Assembly (NCBI RefSeq): GCF_028737205.1 | Contig: NZ_JAQZAL010000002.1 | Span: 269,686 to 333,685 of the forward strand | Source: Actinomycetospora lutea | Lineage (GTDB): Bacteria; Actinomycetota; Actinomycetes; Mycobacteriales; Pseudonocardiaceae | Length of the DNA stretch: 64,000 nucleotides | Direction of reading: 5' to 3' | Shown: one piece after another, positions 36,201 to 48,313 of the stretch | How the letters are laid out: each line of letters begins with the position of its first letter | How positions within the stretch are numbered: position 1 is the stretch's first letter | Notes under the pieces: model-generated | The model's input: the letters and a program-made list of their open reading frames with translations, nothing else | The model's database searches: none | What the model was told of the DNA's origin: nothing | Made by a program: the position numbers and the translations under genes

Positions 36201-37124
36201 CAGCAGGGGCACGGGCAAGGGCAGGAGCGGGGTGTCGGTGGTGGCCGCGAGGGCGCGGTGCATCGCCTCGCGCGGGGCCGGGAGGCCGGTGAACTGTTCG
36301 ACCTGCCCGAACGCCTGGTGCAGGAGCATGTCGAGGCCCGTCGCCACGGTGAGCCCCCGGGTCGCGGCCGCGGCGGCCAGCGGCGTCGGCCACGGGTGGT
36401 AGACCGCGTCCAGCACGACCGCGAACGAGGGCAGGTCCGCCACGAGGCGGTCCGCCAGCTCGGCGTCGATCGACCCCGCCGGCGTCGTGTTCACCAGTGC
36501 CCTGGCGTCCGCCAGGTCGCGCGGGGCGAGGTCGGCCCAGGTCACCGCGCGTCGCGCGAGCCCGAAGTCCCGGGCGACGGCGAGGGTGCCGGCCGCCCGC
36601 TGCGCGTCGCGCACCACGAGCGTCACCCCCTCGCAGCCGATGTCGTCGAGCCCGCCGAGGGCCGCGCACGCCGTCGCCCCGCTGCCCAGGACCACCGCGT
36701 CGGCGGCGGACACGGTCGGCGGAACGTCCCGCACCCCCGCCGCGCGCAGCGCCCCCGCGACGCCGTCCACGTCGGTGCAGTCCGCGACCCACCCGCCCTC
36801 GCGCGGCACCAGCGTGTTGGCCGCCCCCACGCGCCGCGCGCGCCACGAGGCCGAGGACGCCGTCTCCAGTGCGGCCCGCTTGCCCGGCATCGTCACCGAC
36901 AGCCCCGCCCAGGACCCGTCGAGGCCGCGCACGAAGGACGGCAGCTCCTCGGCGGTGCACTCGACGGCCTCGTAGGTCCACCCGTCGAGCCCGAGCGCGG
37001 CGTAGGCGGCGCGGTGCAGCACCGGCGAGCGCGAGTGCGCGACCGGCGAGCCCAGGACGGCGGCGCGACGGGGGACGCGGCGTGCACCGGAGCACGCCGG
37101 GAGGGGAGCTCGACCCGTCGACAC
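36198..37124 (-). CDS. aroE: shikimate dehydrogenase
   Basis: 308 residues, GTG start. It reduces 3-dehydroshikimate with NADPH. Substrate loop LGSPVAHSRSPVLHRAAY, catalytic Lys in TMPGKRAAL, NTLV, DCTDVDG, and the nucleotide-binding VLGSGATACAALGGL. The first ten residues are encoded by a form-B repeat (37089-37122) that contains the start codon, so translation may begin inside a mobile-looking sequence. It starts 4 bp after mltG. Confidence 0.93.
   Translation of the reverse strand: MSTGRAPLPACSGARRVPRRAAVLGSPVAHSRSPVLHRAAYAALGLDGWTYEAVECTAEELPSFVRGLDGSWAGLSVTMPGKRAALETASSASWRARRVGAANTLVPREGGWVADCTDVDGVAGALRAAGVRDVPPTVSAADAVVLGSGATACAALGGLDDIGCEGVTLVVRDAQRAAGTLAVARDFGLARRAVTWADLAPRDLADARALVNTTPAGSIDAELADRLVADLPSFAVVLDAVYHPWPTPLAAAAATRGLTVATGLDMLLHQAFGQVEQFTGLPAPREAMHRALAATTDTPLLPLPVPLL
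37089..37122. repeat. interspersed GGTCGAGCTC repeat, form B, over the aroE start
   Basis: GGAGCACGCCGGGAGGGGAG then CTCGACCCGTCGAC. It matches 18127-18160 (inverted) at 31 of 34 positions. The aroE start codon at 37122 lies at its edge. Confidence 0.75.
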
Positions 37125-37128
37125 GGCC

Positions 37129-38601
37129 TCAGTAGACCCCGCGCTCCTGCGCCAGCCGCCGGTTGGCGTCGTGCTCGGCGGGCGTCACCGCGAAGCACGA
37201 GATGCCGTCCGCTTGGCACTTCACGAAGTACACCCACGGCCCCGGCTCCGGGTCGAGCGCGGCCCGCAGCGCGTCCGGGCTGACCGCGCCGATGGGGGTC
37301 GGGGTCAGCCCGAGGTTGAGGTAGGTGTTGTACGGGCCGGGGCGCGCCCGGTCGTACGGGCTGGTCAGCAGCGTCTGGCGGTCGAGGGGGTAGTTGACCG
37401 TCGAGTCGAACTGCAGGCGCATGGGCACCGCGAGCCGGTTGACGATCACCCGCGTGACCTTGCCGAAGTCGGCCGGCACGCCCTCGCGCTCGGCCAGGGA
37501 ACCGACGATGAGCGCGTCGTAGGGCTGCAGGCCGGCGGCGCGGGCCTCCTCGACGAGCCCGCCGGCCTCGAGGCGCGGCGCCGAGGCCCGGACGACGGCC
37601 TCGAGGGCCTCGCGGGCGCCGGTGCCCGGCGCGATGTCGTACGGCCCGGGGGCCAGCAGGCCCTCGAGGCGGCGGTTCGGCTCGGCGCGCCTGACGCCCT
37701 CCTGCGCCCACGAGGGCACCCCGAGCTCGGCGGGGTCGGTGCCGGCCATCGCCGCGCGCAGCTCGTCGACCGTCGCGCAGCGCTCCGCGCCCGACTCGTC
37801 GACCGTGCAGGTGGCCCGCGCGATCTGCGACAGGACGCCCGGCACGACCTCGGTGCCCACGCCGACGGTGTCGTCGAGCTGGGTGCCGCTGCGGATGTCC
37901 AGGCGACCGACGCGGGTGGCCGGGTCGAGCAGGGCCGCGACCGCGCCCGCCGAGGACATCTGGCGGCGCAGCTCGTAGAAGCCGGGCTGGATGGCGCGCC
38001 CGTTCGGGTTCTCCTCCGCGGCGTCGCCGAACGCCCGGGCCGAGGCGACGACGTCGGCGGCCACGAGCTCCTCGCCGATCGCGCGGGTCGACGAGCCGTC
38101 GGCGACCTCGACGACGACCCGGCCCGTGCCGGGGCCGTCGTAGTCGGGCGGGAAGAGGACCGGCCACAGGTCGCGGGCGAAGAACACCCCGCCGACCAGC
38201 GCGAGCACGAGCACCGCGGCCACCCCGGGCCACAGCCAGCGGCGGCGGCGCGGCGGCCGGCCCTGCGGCAGGGCCTCGGTGACGGCGTCGCCGCCGCGGC
38301 TCGGCTCGTCGTCCCCGAGCAGCCACCCGGGGTCCGCCTCCGGGGTGTCCTCCCGCGGCGTCGACGGCGGGGCAGGGTCCGGCGCCTCGGCCGCCGGGAC
38401 GCGCCACGCGGCCGCGTAGTGCCGGTCGGTCTCGGCGTCGGGGTGCGCGACGTACCGGTCCCGCGACACGGACGACCCCGAGGATCCCGAGGACCCCGAC
38501 CCCGCCACGGACCGCCCGGTCGTCGCCGACATCCGGATGACCCGGCGTCCGCCGTGCTGCCGACCGTCGGGCCGACCGCGCCCGGGGTGACGTCCGGTCA
38601 C
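37129..38601 (-). CDS. mltG: endolytic murein transglycosylase MltG
   Basis: 490 residues, GTG start; a second possible start is Met24. A long disordered cytoplasmic N-terminus (1-120, Ser/Gly and Pro rich), one membrane helix (about 122-141), then an extracytoplasmic LysM-like and YceG catalytic domain with the active-site Glu in GSLAEREG and QFDSTVNYP. It cuts nascent glycan strands and helps set their length. It overlaps ruvX by 4 bp in the conserved alaS-ruvX-mltG-aroE order. Confidence 0.93.
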   Translation of the reverse strand: MTGRHPGRGRPDGRQHGGRRVIRMSATTGRSVAGSGSSGSSGSSVSRDRYVAHPDAETDRHYAAAWRVPAAEAPDPAPPSTPREDTPEADPGWLLGDDEPSRGGDAVTEALPQGRPPRRRRWLWPGVAAVLVLALVGGVFFARDLWPVLFPPDYDGPGTGRVVVEVADGSSTRAIGEELVAADVVASARAFGDAAEENPNGRAIQPGFYELRRQMSSAGAVAALLDPATRVGRLDIRSGTQLDDTVGVGTEVVPGVLSQIARATCTVDESGAERCATVDELRAAMAGTDPAELGVPSWAQEGVRRAEPNRRLEGLLAPGPYDIAPGTGAREALEAVVRASAPRLEAGGLVEEARAAGLQPYDALIVGSLAEREGVPADFGKVTRVIVNRLAVPMRLQFDSTVNYPLDRQTLLTSPYDRARPGPYNTYLNLGLTPTPIGAVSPDALRAALDPEPGPWVYFVKCQADGISCFAVTPAEHDANRRLAQERGVY

Positions 38602-39056
38602 GAGTCCTCCGCGGTGTCGGGCGTCCGGCGCGCCCGGCGGGTGTCGAGGTATCCCTGCAGGATCTCCACGGCGGCGGCCTGGTCGATCACCCGGCGCTGC
38701 TTGCGGCCCTTGACCCCGCGGTCGGAGAGCGTCCGGGCGGCCGTGACGGTGGTCAGGCGCTCGTCGGACAGGACGACGGGCACCTCGCGGGACGCGAGCC
38801 GCCCCGTGAGGGCCTCGGCGTAGGCACGCGCGGTCTGCGCGGCCGGGCCGTCGCGACCGGCGAGCGTCCGGGGGAGCCCCACGACCACCTCGACCACCTC
38901 GTGCTCGTCGACGAGCGCCACCAGCCGGCCCAGGTCGGTGCCGGCATCATCGTGAGCGAGCGTAACGAGCGGGGAGGCGAGCACCCCGGCCGGATCCGAG
39001 AGCGCCACGCCCACCCGCACGCTGCCGACGTCGACGCCGAGACGCCGCCCCGGCAC
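38598..39056 (-). CDS. ruvX: putative pre-16S rRNA nuclease / Holliday junction resolvase YqgF
   Basis: 152 residues. RNase H-like fold with acidic residues in LGVDVGSVRVGVALSD, VVVGLPRTLAG and LSDERLTTVTA, and a final Asp near VIDQAAAVEILQGYLD. Normal family length. Members mature the 5' end of 16S rRNA or resolve DNA junctions. It starts 10 bp after alaS. Confidence 0.92.
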   Translation of the reverse strand: MPGRRLGVDVGSVRVGVALSDPAGVLASPLVTLAHDDAGTDLGRLVALVDEHEVVEVVVGLPRTLAGRDGPAAQTARAYAEALTGRLASREVPVVLSDERLTTVTAARTLSDRGVKGRKQRRVIDQAAAVEILQGYLDTRRARRTPDTAEDS

Positions 39057-39066
39057 GGCAGAAGAG

Positions 39067-41739
<2,673 letters not shown>

Positions 41740-41793
41740 GGTGTCCTGCTCGGGAGGAGGTGCGGGTAGGGGGCGCGAGGCGCGGGGACGTGC

Positions 41794-42096
41794 TCAGCGT
41801 GCGTGCGAGTCTCCCCGCCGGGGCGCTCGCGCGTGACGGGCCGACGACGGCGACTCGGGCCGCACCGGGATCTCCGTCGTGTCCTCCACCATCGCGTACA
41901 GCTCCTCGGAGCGTTCGTTCATTCCGGCGCGCACCTCGGCGCCGAACGCCCCGAGCCCCGCGCCGAGCTCGCGCAGGCCCTCGCCGAGGCTCGCGCCCAT
42001 GCCGGCGGGCGTGGCCTTCTGCGTCAGCTCGTTGACCTTGCGGGTGGCGGTGACGCCGACCGCGACACCGACGCCGACCCAGAACAGACGTCTCAT
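41794..42096 (-). CDS. small membrane protein, DUF6167-like
   Basis: 100 residues from the ATG at 42096, overlapping the DUF948 stop (ATGA). One N-terminal hydrophobic segment (RRLFWVGVGVAVGVTATRKV) followed by a helical region rich in Gly/Ala/Glu (SLGEGLRELGAGLGAFGAEV) and a disordered tail. Homologues lie beside alaS in many actinobacteria. The function is unknown. Constant linkage with the DUF948 gene suggests a shared envelope role. Confidence 0.72.
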   Translation of the reverse strand: MRRLFWVGVGVAVGVTATRKVNELTQKATPAGMGASLGEGLRELGAGLGAFGAEVRAGMNERSEELYAMVEDTTEIPVRPESPSSARHARAPRRGDSHAR

Positions 42097-42494
42097 GCGC
42101 GCACACTCCGCTTCGACTTCCGGCTCTTCGGGGGCGGCGCGTTCTTCAGCCGGCGGGCCTGCTGGGCCTTGCGCAGCCCGTAGGACAGCGCGGCGACCTT
42201 GACGAGCGGCCCGCCGAGCGTCGCCGTGAACAGCGTGCTCAGCGCCTTGGTGTTGGCCGCGACGGCCTGGGCGCTGGAGGTGACCCCGTCGACCCGCTCG
42301 AGCTGGGTGTTGACGGTGGTGAGCGTGACCCCGGCGTCGGAGAGCAGGGGCTCGGTGCCCTCGTGGGCCTTGCGGATCGCGATCGTCGCCTCGTCGAGCG
42401 TGCGTCCGAGCTTGATCAACGGGATGGCGAGCAGCACCACCAGGATCACGAACGCCACCGCGGCGACGATCGCCGCGATCTGGCCGACCGACAC
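42093..42494 (-). CDS. DUF948 membrane protein
   Basis: 133 residues. One membrane helix (about 6-27, IAAIVAAVAFVILVVLLAIPLI), then a long amphipathic coiled-coil-like region (TLDEATIAIRKAHEGTEPLL) and a strongly basic C-terminus (RKSKRSVRA). This is the DUF948 layout. The basic tail could bind nucleic acid or membrane lipids. Conserved next to alaS, no established function. Confidence 0.82.
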   Translation of the reverse strand: MSVGQIAAIVAAVAFVILVVLLAIPLIKLGRTLDEATIAIRKAHEGTEPLLSDAGVTLTTVNTQLERVDGVTSSAQAVAANTKALSTLFTATLGGPLVKVAALSYGLRKAQQARRLKNAPPPKSRKSKRSVRA

Positions 42495-42669
42495 GGGTCC
42501 TCCTCGAAGTGCTGGATGCGGTGCAGGTCCCCGGACCGACGCCCGGCGACACCACCGGTGAAGGCGGCGTCGCGGACGACACCTGGCGCAGGTGGCGGCA
42601 GGTTACCGTGCGCCATCCGGCCCTCGTCCGACCCCGGGCGCCCACTGTTGATCAGCAGGCCGGTTCCGA

Positions 42670-43512
42670 TCAGCAGGCCGGGAGCCCGAGCCCGCCGCGG
42701 TAGGCCGGCGCGAGGTACACCTCGGAGATGTAGCCGATCCGCCCGTCGGGGGCGCGGGCCCCGAGCCAGAGCGCGGACACCGCGGCGTTCGGGTTCTGCC
42801 CGATGTTGGTCGAGGTGACGTCGGCGTTGGTGATGACCTCGCCGGTGAGCTGGCAGACCGCGAGGAACGTGAAGCCGCTGGCCACGTCGGTGCCCGGGAT
42901 CTTGCAGCCGGGGATGCTCGCGCAGCGCGCGACCGGCCGGGACGACAGGTACGACGGCGTCCGGTCCTCGACCAGCGCCCCGTCGCCGATCGCCACCCGG
43001 TTCTGGACGACGACCGTGCGCACGGCCGGCGGGTCCGGCGCGGCGTCGAGGACCACGACGAGGGCGGTCGCGAGGGCCGCGACGAGGGCGAGGAGCACGG
43101 CGAACGCCACGATCTCGACGCGGCGGCGGGTGGAGCGGTGCGGCACGGGCGCGGGCGCGACGGGGGCCGGAGTGGTGGCCGGAGTGGTGGCCGGGGTGGT
43201 GGCCGGGACGGCGGCCGGGGTGGGGAGCGGCTCCGCGCGCGGGGTCCCGGGCTCGCGCAGCCGGTCGTGCCGCGCCCGCCACGCCGCCACCTCGTCGGAC
43301 GTCAGCCCGATGGCGCCGAGCACGTCGGTGACGAGGTCGGCGTTGGGCAGCCCGGGTCCCCGCGTCGCCGCGGCGATGGTCGACTTGCCCCACCCGGAGA
43401 GCTCCTCGGCGCGCCGGAAGGACACGTCGTGCGCGCGCAACGTCTCGCGGAAGTCGGTGCAGAAGCGCGCCGGGGAGTCCCGTCCCCCGGGCTCCCCCGC
43501 CTGTGGTGCCAC
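42670..43512 (-). CDS. HTH-domain transmembrane protein with secreted C-terminal domain
   Basis: 280 residues if the GTG at 43512 is the start; the frame is open to 43782 but that part is low-complexity. An XRE-like helix-turn-helix (about 18-75: FRETLRAHDVSFRRAEELSG, STIAAATRGPGLPNADLV), a Pro/Thr/Ala linker, one membrane helix (about 133-155) and an outer domain with four cysteines (CASIPGCKI, VCQL, LPAC). It resembles membrane-bound regulators of the RodZ/anti-sigma style. It interrupts the usual alaS-rarA neighbourhood. Confidence 0.65.
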   Translation of the reverse strand: MAPQAGEPGGRDSPARFCTDFRETLRAHDVSFRRAEELSGWGKSTIAAATRGPGLPNADLVTDVLGAIGLTSDEVAAWRARHDRLREPGTPRAEPLPTPAAVPATTPATTPATTPAPVAPAPVPHRSTRRRVEIVAFAVLLALVAALATALVVVLDAAPDPPAVRTVVVQNRVAIGDGALVEDRTPSYLSSRPVARCASIPGCKIPGTDVASGFTFLAVCQLTGEVITNADVTSTNIGQNPNAAVSALWLGARAPDGRIGYISEVYLAPAYRGGLGLPAC

Positions 43513-43815
43513 ACCCTCGCCGTCGATGACGTCCCCCTCAGGTACCCCTGTGGTCCCCCCGGACCCCACGCGTGATCGTCCGGCACGGCGGGCCCGATGC
43601 CCAGCCGCCGTCCGGCCGCTGTCCGGGACGGCGCCCGGACGGCCTCCGGACATCCGCGGACGCGTCCCCGGAAACCCCGTCGGTGCCGCACACGAAGATG
43701 CGGACGAGGCCACCGGACCGTCGGGGGGCGGTGGCCCCGCGAGCGGGGTGCCGCGGGCAGCCGGGGGGCGTGCCCGCGGCACCCCTCCCCGCGCCGCCCC
43801 GCCTCCGGCCGGCCC
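43513..43815. other. 303-bp gap upstream of the HTH-membrane gene
   Basis: No gene recognised. It may hold the promoter and possibly an N-terminal extension of the HTH-membrane protein. The right third is a G/C-only low-complexity run. Confidence 0.4.
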
Positions 43816-45267
43816 CTACCCGCCGCCGCCCCGGACGACCTCGCGCAGGCGCGCGAGCCGGTTGGCGCGGTCGCGCTCGTCGCCGCGCCCGCCCGGGCGG
43901 TAGTAGTCGCGCCCGACCAGCTCGTCGGGCGGGTACTGCTGGGTGACGACCCCGGCGCGGTCGTCGTGCGGGTAGACGTAGCCGACGGCGTTGCCCATGG
44001 CCTGGGCGCCCGCGTAGTGCCCGTCGCGCAGGTGCGGCGGCACCGGCCCGGCCGCGCCGGAGCGCACGTCGCCCATCGCCTCGTCGATCGCGGTGATCAC
44101 CGCGTTGGACTTCGGCGCGGTGGCGAGGTGGATGGTCACCTGGGCCAGGTTGATCCGCGCCTCGGGGAGCCCGATGAGCTGCACGGCCTGGGCGGCGGCG
44201 ACGGCGGCGGGCAGCGCGGTGGGGTCGGCGAGCCCGATGTCCTCGCTGGCGTGCACCACCAGCCGCCGGGCGATGAACCGCGGGTCCTCCCCCGCGACGA
44301 TCATGCGGGCGAGGTAGTGCAGGGCGGCGTCGGGGTCCGAGCCGCGGATCGACTTGATGAACGCCGAGATGACGTCGTAGTGCTGGTCGCCGGCGCGGTC
44401 GTAGCGCACGGCGACCTCGTCGACGACGCGCTCGACGTCGGCGAGCGTGATCGGTACCCGATGGTCGAGCTCCGCTTCGCTTCGTCTCCCGCCCTGCCCG
44501 CCCACCGCGTCGGCGGCCGCCTCCAGGGCGGTCAGCGAGCGGCGCCCGTCGCCCGCGGCGAGCCGGACGAGGTGGGCGCGCGCGTCCTCGTGCAGCGTCA
44601 CCGCGCCGCCGAGGCCGCGGGGGTCGGCGACGGCGCGGTCGAGCAGGGTGCCGACGGCCTCGTCGTCGAGGGCGTGCAGGCCGAGCACCAACGACCGCGA
44701 CAGGAGGGGCGCCACCACGGAGAACGACGGGTTCTCGGTGGTCGCGCCGACCAGCAGCACCACGCGGTCCTCGACCGCGGCGAGCAGGGCGTCCTGCTGG
44801 GTGCGCGAGAAGCGGTGGATCTCGTCGATGAACAGCACGGTGCGCCGAGGCTCGCTCGCGGCGAGGCGGCGGCGCGCGACCTCGATGACCCCGCGCACCT
44901 CCTTGACGCCGGCGTTCAGGGCGCTGAGGGCCTCGAACGCGCGGCCGGTGGCCTGCGAGATGAGGCGCGCGAGCGTGGTCTTGCCGGTGCCGGGCGGGCC
45001 GTGGAGCAGCACCGACGCCGGCGCGGCGCCCTCGACCAGGCGGCGCAGCGGGGCACCGGGCGCGAGCAGGTGCTGCTGCCCGACCACCTCGTCGAGGCTC
45101 GCCGGGCGCATCCGGACCGCCAGCGGCGCCGCGACGCCGCTCGTGGGCGCCGGACGGTCCTCCACGACCCCGCGCGTCACCGGCCTGCGCAACTCCTCCG
45201 GGCCGGGGTCGGGGCCCTCGGGGACGGGCTCCGGCGCCGCGACCTCGAACAGGCCCTCCTCGCTCAT
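43816..45267 (-). CDS. rarA: replication-associated recombination protein RarA
   Basis: 483 residues from the ATG at 45267. Clamp-loader-like AAA+ ATPase: Walker [11 protein letters not shown] (about 92-100), Walker [10 protein letters not shown], sensor 1 [10 protein letters not shown], then the MgsA C-terminal tetramerisation region ([10 protein letters not shown] near the end). It acts at stalled forks. A form-A repeat (44463-44491) is translated in frame in the middle of the protein as [10 protein letters not shown], in a loop between AAA+ and C-terminal domains. Confidence 0.94.
   Translation of the reverse strand: MSEEGLFEVAAPEPVPEGPDPGPEELRRPVTRGVVEDRPAPTSGVAAPLAVRMRPASLDEVVGQQHLLAPGAPLRRLVEGAAPASVLLHGPPGTGKTTLARLISQATGRAFEALSALNAGVKEVRGVIEVARRRLAASEPRRTVLFIDEIHRFSRTQQDALLAAVEDRVVLLVGATTENPSFSVVAPLLSRSLVLGLHALDDEAVGTLLDRAVADPRGLGGAVTLHEDARAHLVRLAAGDGRRSLTALEAAADAVGGQGGRRSEAELDHRVPITLADVERVVDEVAVRYDRAGDQHYDVISAFIKSIRGSDPDAALHYLARMIVAGEDPRFIARRLVVHASEDIGLADPTALPAAVAAAQAVQLIGLPEARINLAQVTIHLATAPKSNAVITAIDEAMGDVRSGAAGPVPPHLRDGHYAGAQAMGNAVGYVYPHDDRAGVVTQQYPPDELVGRDYYRPGGRGDERDRANRLARLREVVRGGGG
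44463..44491. repeat. interspersed GGTCGAGCTC repeat, form A, inside rarA
   Basis: GGTCGAGCTCCGCTTCGCTT followed by CGTCTCCCG, 29 bp. It lies inside the rarA reading frame without a frameshift, at a position where RarA proteins vary in length. Confidence 0.75.
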
Positions 45268-45725
45268 GCCCCGAACGGTACTGACGCCCCCCGACGTTCC
45301 TGATGTGGCCGACGGGTCACCCGCCAGCAGGACGCGGCCACCGGGACGACGTCGAGGGGCACGGTGCCGTGCACGAGGAGCCGCCGCGGGGCGCCCGGGT
45401 CGGGGCCGGCCAGCACGAGCGGCGAGGCGTCGTGGAACGCGGCGACCGAGAGGCGGACGATCGCGTCGGCCAGGGTGTCCCCGTCGATCACCGGCGGGGT
45501 CCCGCCCGCGCGCGCCACGATCTCGTCGACGCATCCGGCGGGTGGCAGCGCGCCGTGCGGGCCGGCGACGGTGTAGCCGCCGGCCCAGGCCGCGACCCGC
45601 CAGCGCCGCGGGGCGAGCCACCGGGTCAGCGCGGCCGCCCGGCGCCGGGCCGCGCCGGGGTCGGGCGGGCCGAGGGTGTCCTCCCACGGCGCGCGCACCC
45701 GGCCGGACCCGCAGGCCCCGCACAT
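45264..45725 (-). CDS. conserved hypothetical protein coupled to rarA
   Basis: 153 residues. It opens with CGACGSGRV, a CxxC that could bind metal, and has an [11 protein letters not shown] segment near residue 12-22. No further domain is recognised. Its stop overlaps the rarA start (ATGA), so the two are translated together. A role near RarA in replication or repair is only a guess from position. Confidence 0.6.
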   Translation of the reverse strand: MCGACGSGRVRAPWEDTLGPPDPGAARRRAAALTRWLAPRRWRVAAWAGGYTVAGPHGALPPAGCVDEIVARAGGTPPVIDGDTLADAIVRLSVAAFHDASPLVLAGPDPGAPRRLLVHGTVPLDVVPVAASCWRVTRRPHQERRGASVPFGA

Positions 45726-45738
45726 CAGACGGCGTCCA

Positions 45739-46617
45739 TCAGTGGCGGGGGTGCCGCGCGACGAAGTCCTGCGCGATCTCGTCGAAGGTCGCCCAGCGCA
45801 CCCCGTCGTGGCCGTTGATGTGCTCGATGAGCCGTTCGAGGGCGAGCAGCACCTGCGGGCGGCCGGAGACGTCGGGGTGGATCGTCATCGTGAAGGCCGC
45901 GTCGTCGCACTCGCGGTAGGTCCAGTCGAACTGGTCGCGCCACATCTGCTCGATGTCGCGCGGGTTGACGAAACCGTGGCTGTTCGGGCTGCCCTTGATG
46001 AACATCATCGGCGGCAGGTCGTCGAGGAACCAGTTCGCCGGGATCTCGACGAGGTCGGTCTCCGTGCCCCGCACCAGCGGCTTCATCCACGTCTGCGCGG
46101 GCCGGTCGTAGTCGATCGGCGTCCACGAGTCGCCCACCCGCACGTAGTAGGGCGTGACGTCGCGGTGCATCAGCGAGTGGTCGTAGCGGATGCCGCGGTC
46201 GAGCAGGATCTCGTTGGTGACCCGGCTGAACTCCCACCACGGCGCGACGTAGCCGGTGGGCCGGGTCCCGCTGCGGCGCTCGATGAGGTCGACGCAGTAG
46301 TCGAGGATCGTCTCCTCCTGCTCGCGGCTCATCGCGAGCGGGTTCTCGTGGCTGTAGCCGTGGACGCCGGTCTCGTGGCCCGCCGCGACGCACGCGTCGA
46401 ACTCGGCGGGGAAGGTCTCCACGGAGTGGCCGGGCCAGAAGAACGTCTGGGTCAGCCCGTACCGGCGGAAGAGCTCGATCAGCCGGGGCACGCCGACCTC
46501 GCCGGCGAACAGGCCCCGCGAGATGTCGTCGGGCGAATCCTGCCCGCCGTAGGAGCCGAGCCAGCCGGCCACGGCGTCCACGTCCACCCCGAACGCGACG
46601 AAGATTTCCTTGGTCAC
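45739..46617 (-). CDS. cytoplasmic polysaccharide deacetylase / allantoinase-like protein
   Basis: 292 residues, GTG start. NodB-type barrel with the metal/His motif [13 protein letters not shown] and APWWEFS later. It has no signal peptide, unlike wall-acting deacetylases, and the whole-length pattern ([18 protein letters not shown]-like region) resembles the PuuE/N-carbamoyl or imidase branch of the family. It may therefore act on small cyclic amides or N-acyl compounds rather than on peptidoglycan. Divergent from the Lrp-aminotransferase pair, hinting at one amino-acid or purine-related pathway. Confidence 0.82.
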   Translation of the reverse strand: MTKEIFVAFGVDVDAVAGWLGSYGGQDSPDDISRGLFAGEVGVPRLIELFRRYGLTQTFFWPGHSVETFPAEFDACVAAGHETGVHGYSHENPLAMSREQEETILDYCVDLIERRSGTRPTGYVAPWWEFSRVTNEILLDRGIRYDHSLMHRDVTPYYVRVGDSWTPIDYDRPAQTWMKPLVRGTETDLVEIPANWFLDDLPPMMFIKGSPNSHGFVNPRDIEQMWRDQFDWTYRECDDAAFTMTIHPDVSGRPQVLLALERLIEHINGHDGVRWATFDEIAQDFVARHPRH

Positions 46618-46664
46618 GACTGCTCCTCCCGACGACCACGGCGGTCGACGACTAGGGTTCCCCC

Positions 46665-47144
46665 ATGCGCGAGATCCTCAGCGTGCTCGAGTCCGACGCC
46701 CGTGCGACCCCCGAACGGATCGCGGCGCTCACCGGGATCGCGGAGGACGAGGTGCGCGCGGCGATCGCGGCGTGGGAGGCGGACGGCGTCATCCGCCGGT
46801 ACAAGACGGTGATCGACCGCGACCGGCTCGGCGAGGACCGCGTCACGGCGTTCGTCGACGTCACCGTCGCGCCGGAGCGGGGTCGCGGTTTCGACGACGT
46901 GGCCGAGCGGATCGCGCGGTTCCGGGAGATCCGGGCCGTGCACCTGGTGAGCGGGGCGCAGGACCTGCGGGTCGAGGTGGAGGGCTCCTCGATGAAGGAG
47001 GTCGCGGACTTCGTCGCCCAGAAGCTCTCGGGCGTCGAGCGCGTGACCGCGACGAGCACCCACTTCCTGCTGCGCCGCTACAAGGACGACGGCCAGCTGC
47101 TCACCGACCCCGAGCCCGACCAGCGCCTGTCGGTGATGCCCTGA
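46665..47144 (+). CDS. Lrp/AsnC-family transcriptional regulator
   Basis: 159 residues. An N-terminal winged helix ([31 protein letters not shown]) and C-terminal RAM/ligand domain ([21 protein letters not shown]). There is no ribosome-binding site. TAGGGT at 46653-46658 lies six bases before the ATG, so the mRNA may be leaderless. The stop overlaps the aminotransferase start by one base, so it most likely senses an amino acid used or made by that enzyme. Confidence 0.9.
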   Translation: MREILSVLESDARATPERIAALTGIAEDEVRAAIAAWEADGVIRRYKTVIDRDRLGEDRVTAFVDVTVAPERGRGFDDVAERIARFREIRAVHLVSGAQDLRVEVEGSSMKEVADFVAQKLSGVERVTATSTHFLLRRYKDDGQLLTDPEPDQRLSVMP

Positions 47145-48313
47145 TGGCACCTTCCCGCAAGCCGCTGTCGCGGGTCGTCGAGGCCTGCCCGCCCTCGGGC
47201 ATCCGCAAGTTCTTCGACCTGGCGCAGACCATGAAGGGCGTGATCACGCTCGGCGTCGGCGAGCCCGACTTCCCGACGCCGTGGGGCGTGCGCGAGATGG
47301 CGATCCACGCGCTGACCCGCGGCGCGACGACGTACACGGGCAACTCGGGGCTGCTCGAGCTGCGCGAGCTGATCTGCGCCGACCTCGCCGCGCGGAACGG
47401 CACCACCTACCGCCCGGCCGACGAGTGCCTGGTGACCTCCGGGGTCTCCGAGGGCCTCGACCTGGCGCTGCGCGCGCTGGTCAACCCGGGTGACGAGGTG
47501 ATCGTCCCCGAGCCGTCGTACGTCGCCTACCAGCCGTGCGTGGCGTTCGCGGGCGGTGTCGGGGTGCCGGTGCCGATGGATCCGGCGGAGGGCTACCGGC
47601 TCGACGCCGACCGGATCGCGGCGGCGGTGACGCCGCGGACCAAGGCGGTGCTGTTCGGCTCACCGTCCAACCCGACGGGCGCGGCGCAGTCGGCCGAGGA
47701 CCTCACCGCGCTGGTGGCCCTGGCCGAGCGCGAGGACTTCTGGCTGGTCAGCGACGAGATCTACGACCGCCTGACCTACACCGGCACCCACACGAGCACC
47801 GCGGCGATCCCGGGCGCCTGGGACCGGACGGTGCTGCTCAACGGGTTCTCGAAGGCCTACGCGATGACCGGCTGGCGGGTCGGCTACGTGTGCGCGCCGG
47901 AGCCGCTGGCGGCGCTGATGCACCGCATCCACCAGTACACGATGCTCTGCGCCCCGCACGTCAGCCAGGTCGCGGCGATCGAGGCCCTGCGCAGCGCCGA
48001 GCCGGACGTCACCGAGATGGTCGCCGACTACGACCGGCGCCGGCGGCTGTTCGTCAAGGGCCTCGACGAGCTCGGGCTGACGTGCCCGGAGCCCGGCGGC
48101 GCGTTCTACGCGTTCCCGTCGATCCGGGCCAGCGGGCTGTCGTCGCAGGACTTCGCCGAGCAACTGCTGGGCGAGCAGAAGGTCGCCGTGGTCCCGGGCG
48201 ACGTGTTCGGCCCGTCCGGCGAGGGCCACGTCCGTTGCTCGTACGCCACCGCGCTCCCCCTGCTCGAGGAGGCCCTCGAGCGGATGGGCCGCTTCCTCGC
48301 CGCCCGTACGTGA
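47144..48313 (+). CDS. class I/II PLP-dependent aminotransferase
   Basis: 389 residues. Fold-type I enzyme with the PLP-lysine K237 in GFSKAYAMTGWRVGY, D204 in SDEIYD and the carboxylate-binding arginine in VRCSYAT. Closest in style to aspartate/aromatic/methionine-type aminotransferases; the donor cannot be set from sequence. Cotranscribed with the Lrp gene. A 40-bp palindrome beginning at its stop codon separates it from the convergent next gene. Confidence 0.9.
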   Translation: MAPSRKPLSRVVEACPPSGIRKFFDLAQTMKGVITLGVGEPDFPTPWGVREMAIHALTRGATTYTGNSGLLELRELICADLAARNGTTYRPADECLVTSGVSEGLDLALRALVNPGDEVIVPEPSYVAYQPCVAFAGGVGVPVPMDPAEGYRLDADRIAAAVTPRTKAVLFGSPSNPTGAAQSAEDLTALVALAEREDFWLVSDEIYDRLTYTGTHTSTAAIPGAWDRTVLLNGFSKAYAMTGWRVGYVCAPEPLAALMHRIHQYTMLCAPHVSQVAAIEALRSAEPDVTEMVADYDRRRRLFVKGLDELGLTCPEPGGAFYAFPSIRASGLSSQDFAEQLLGEQKVAVVPGDVFGPSGEGHVRCSYATALPLLEEALERMGRFLAART

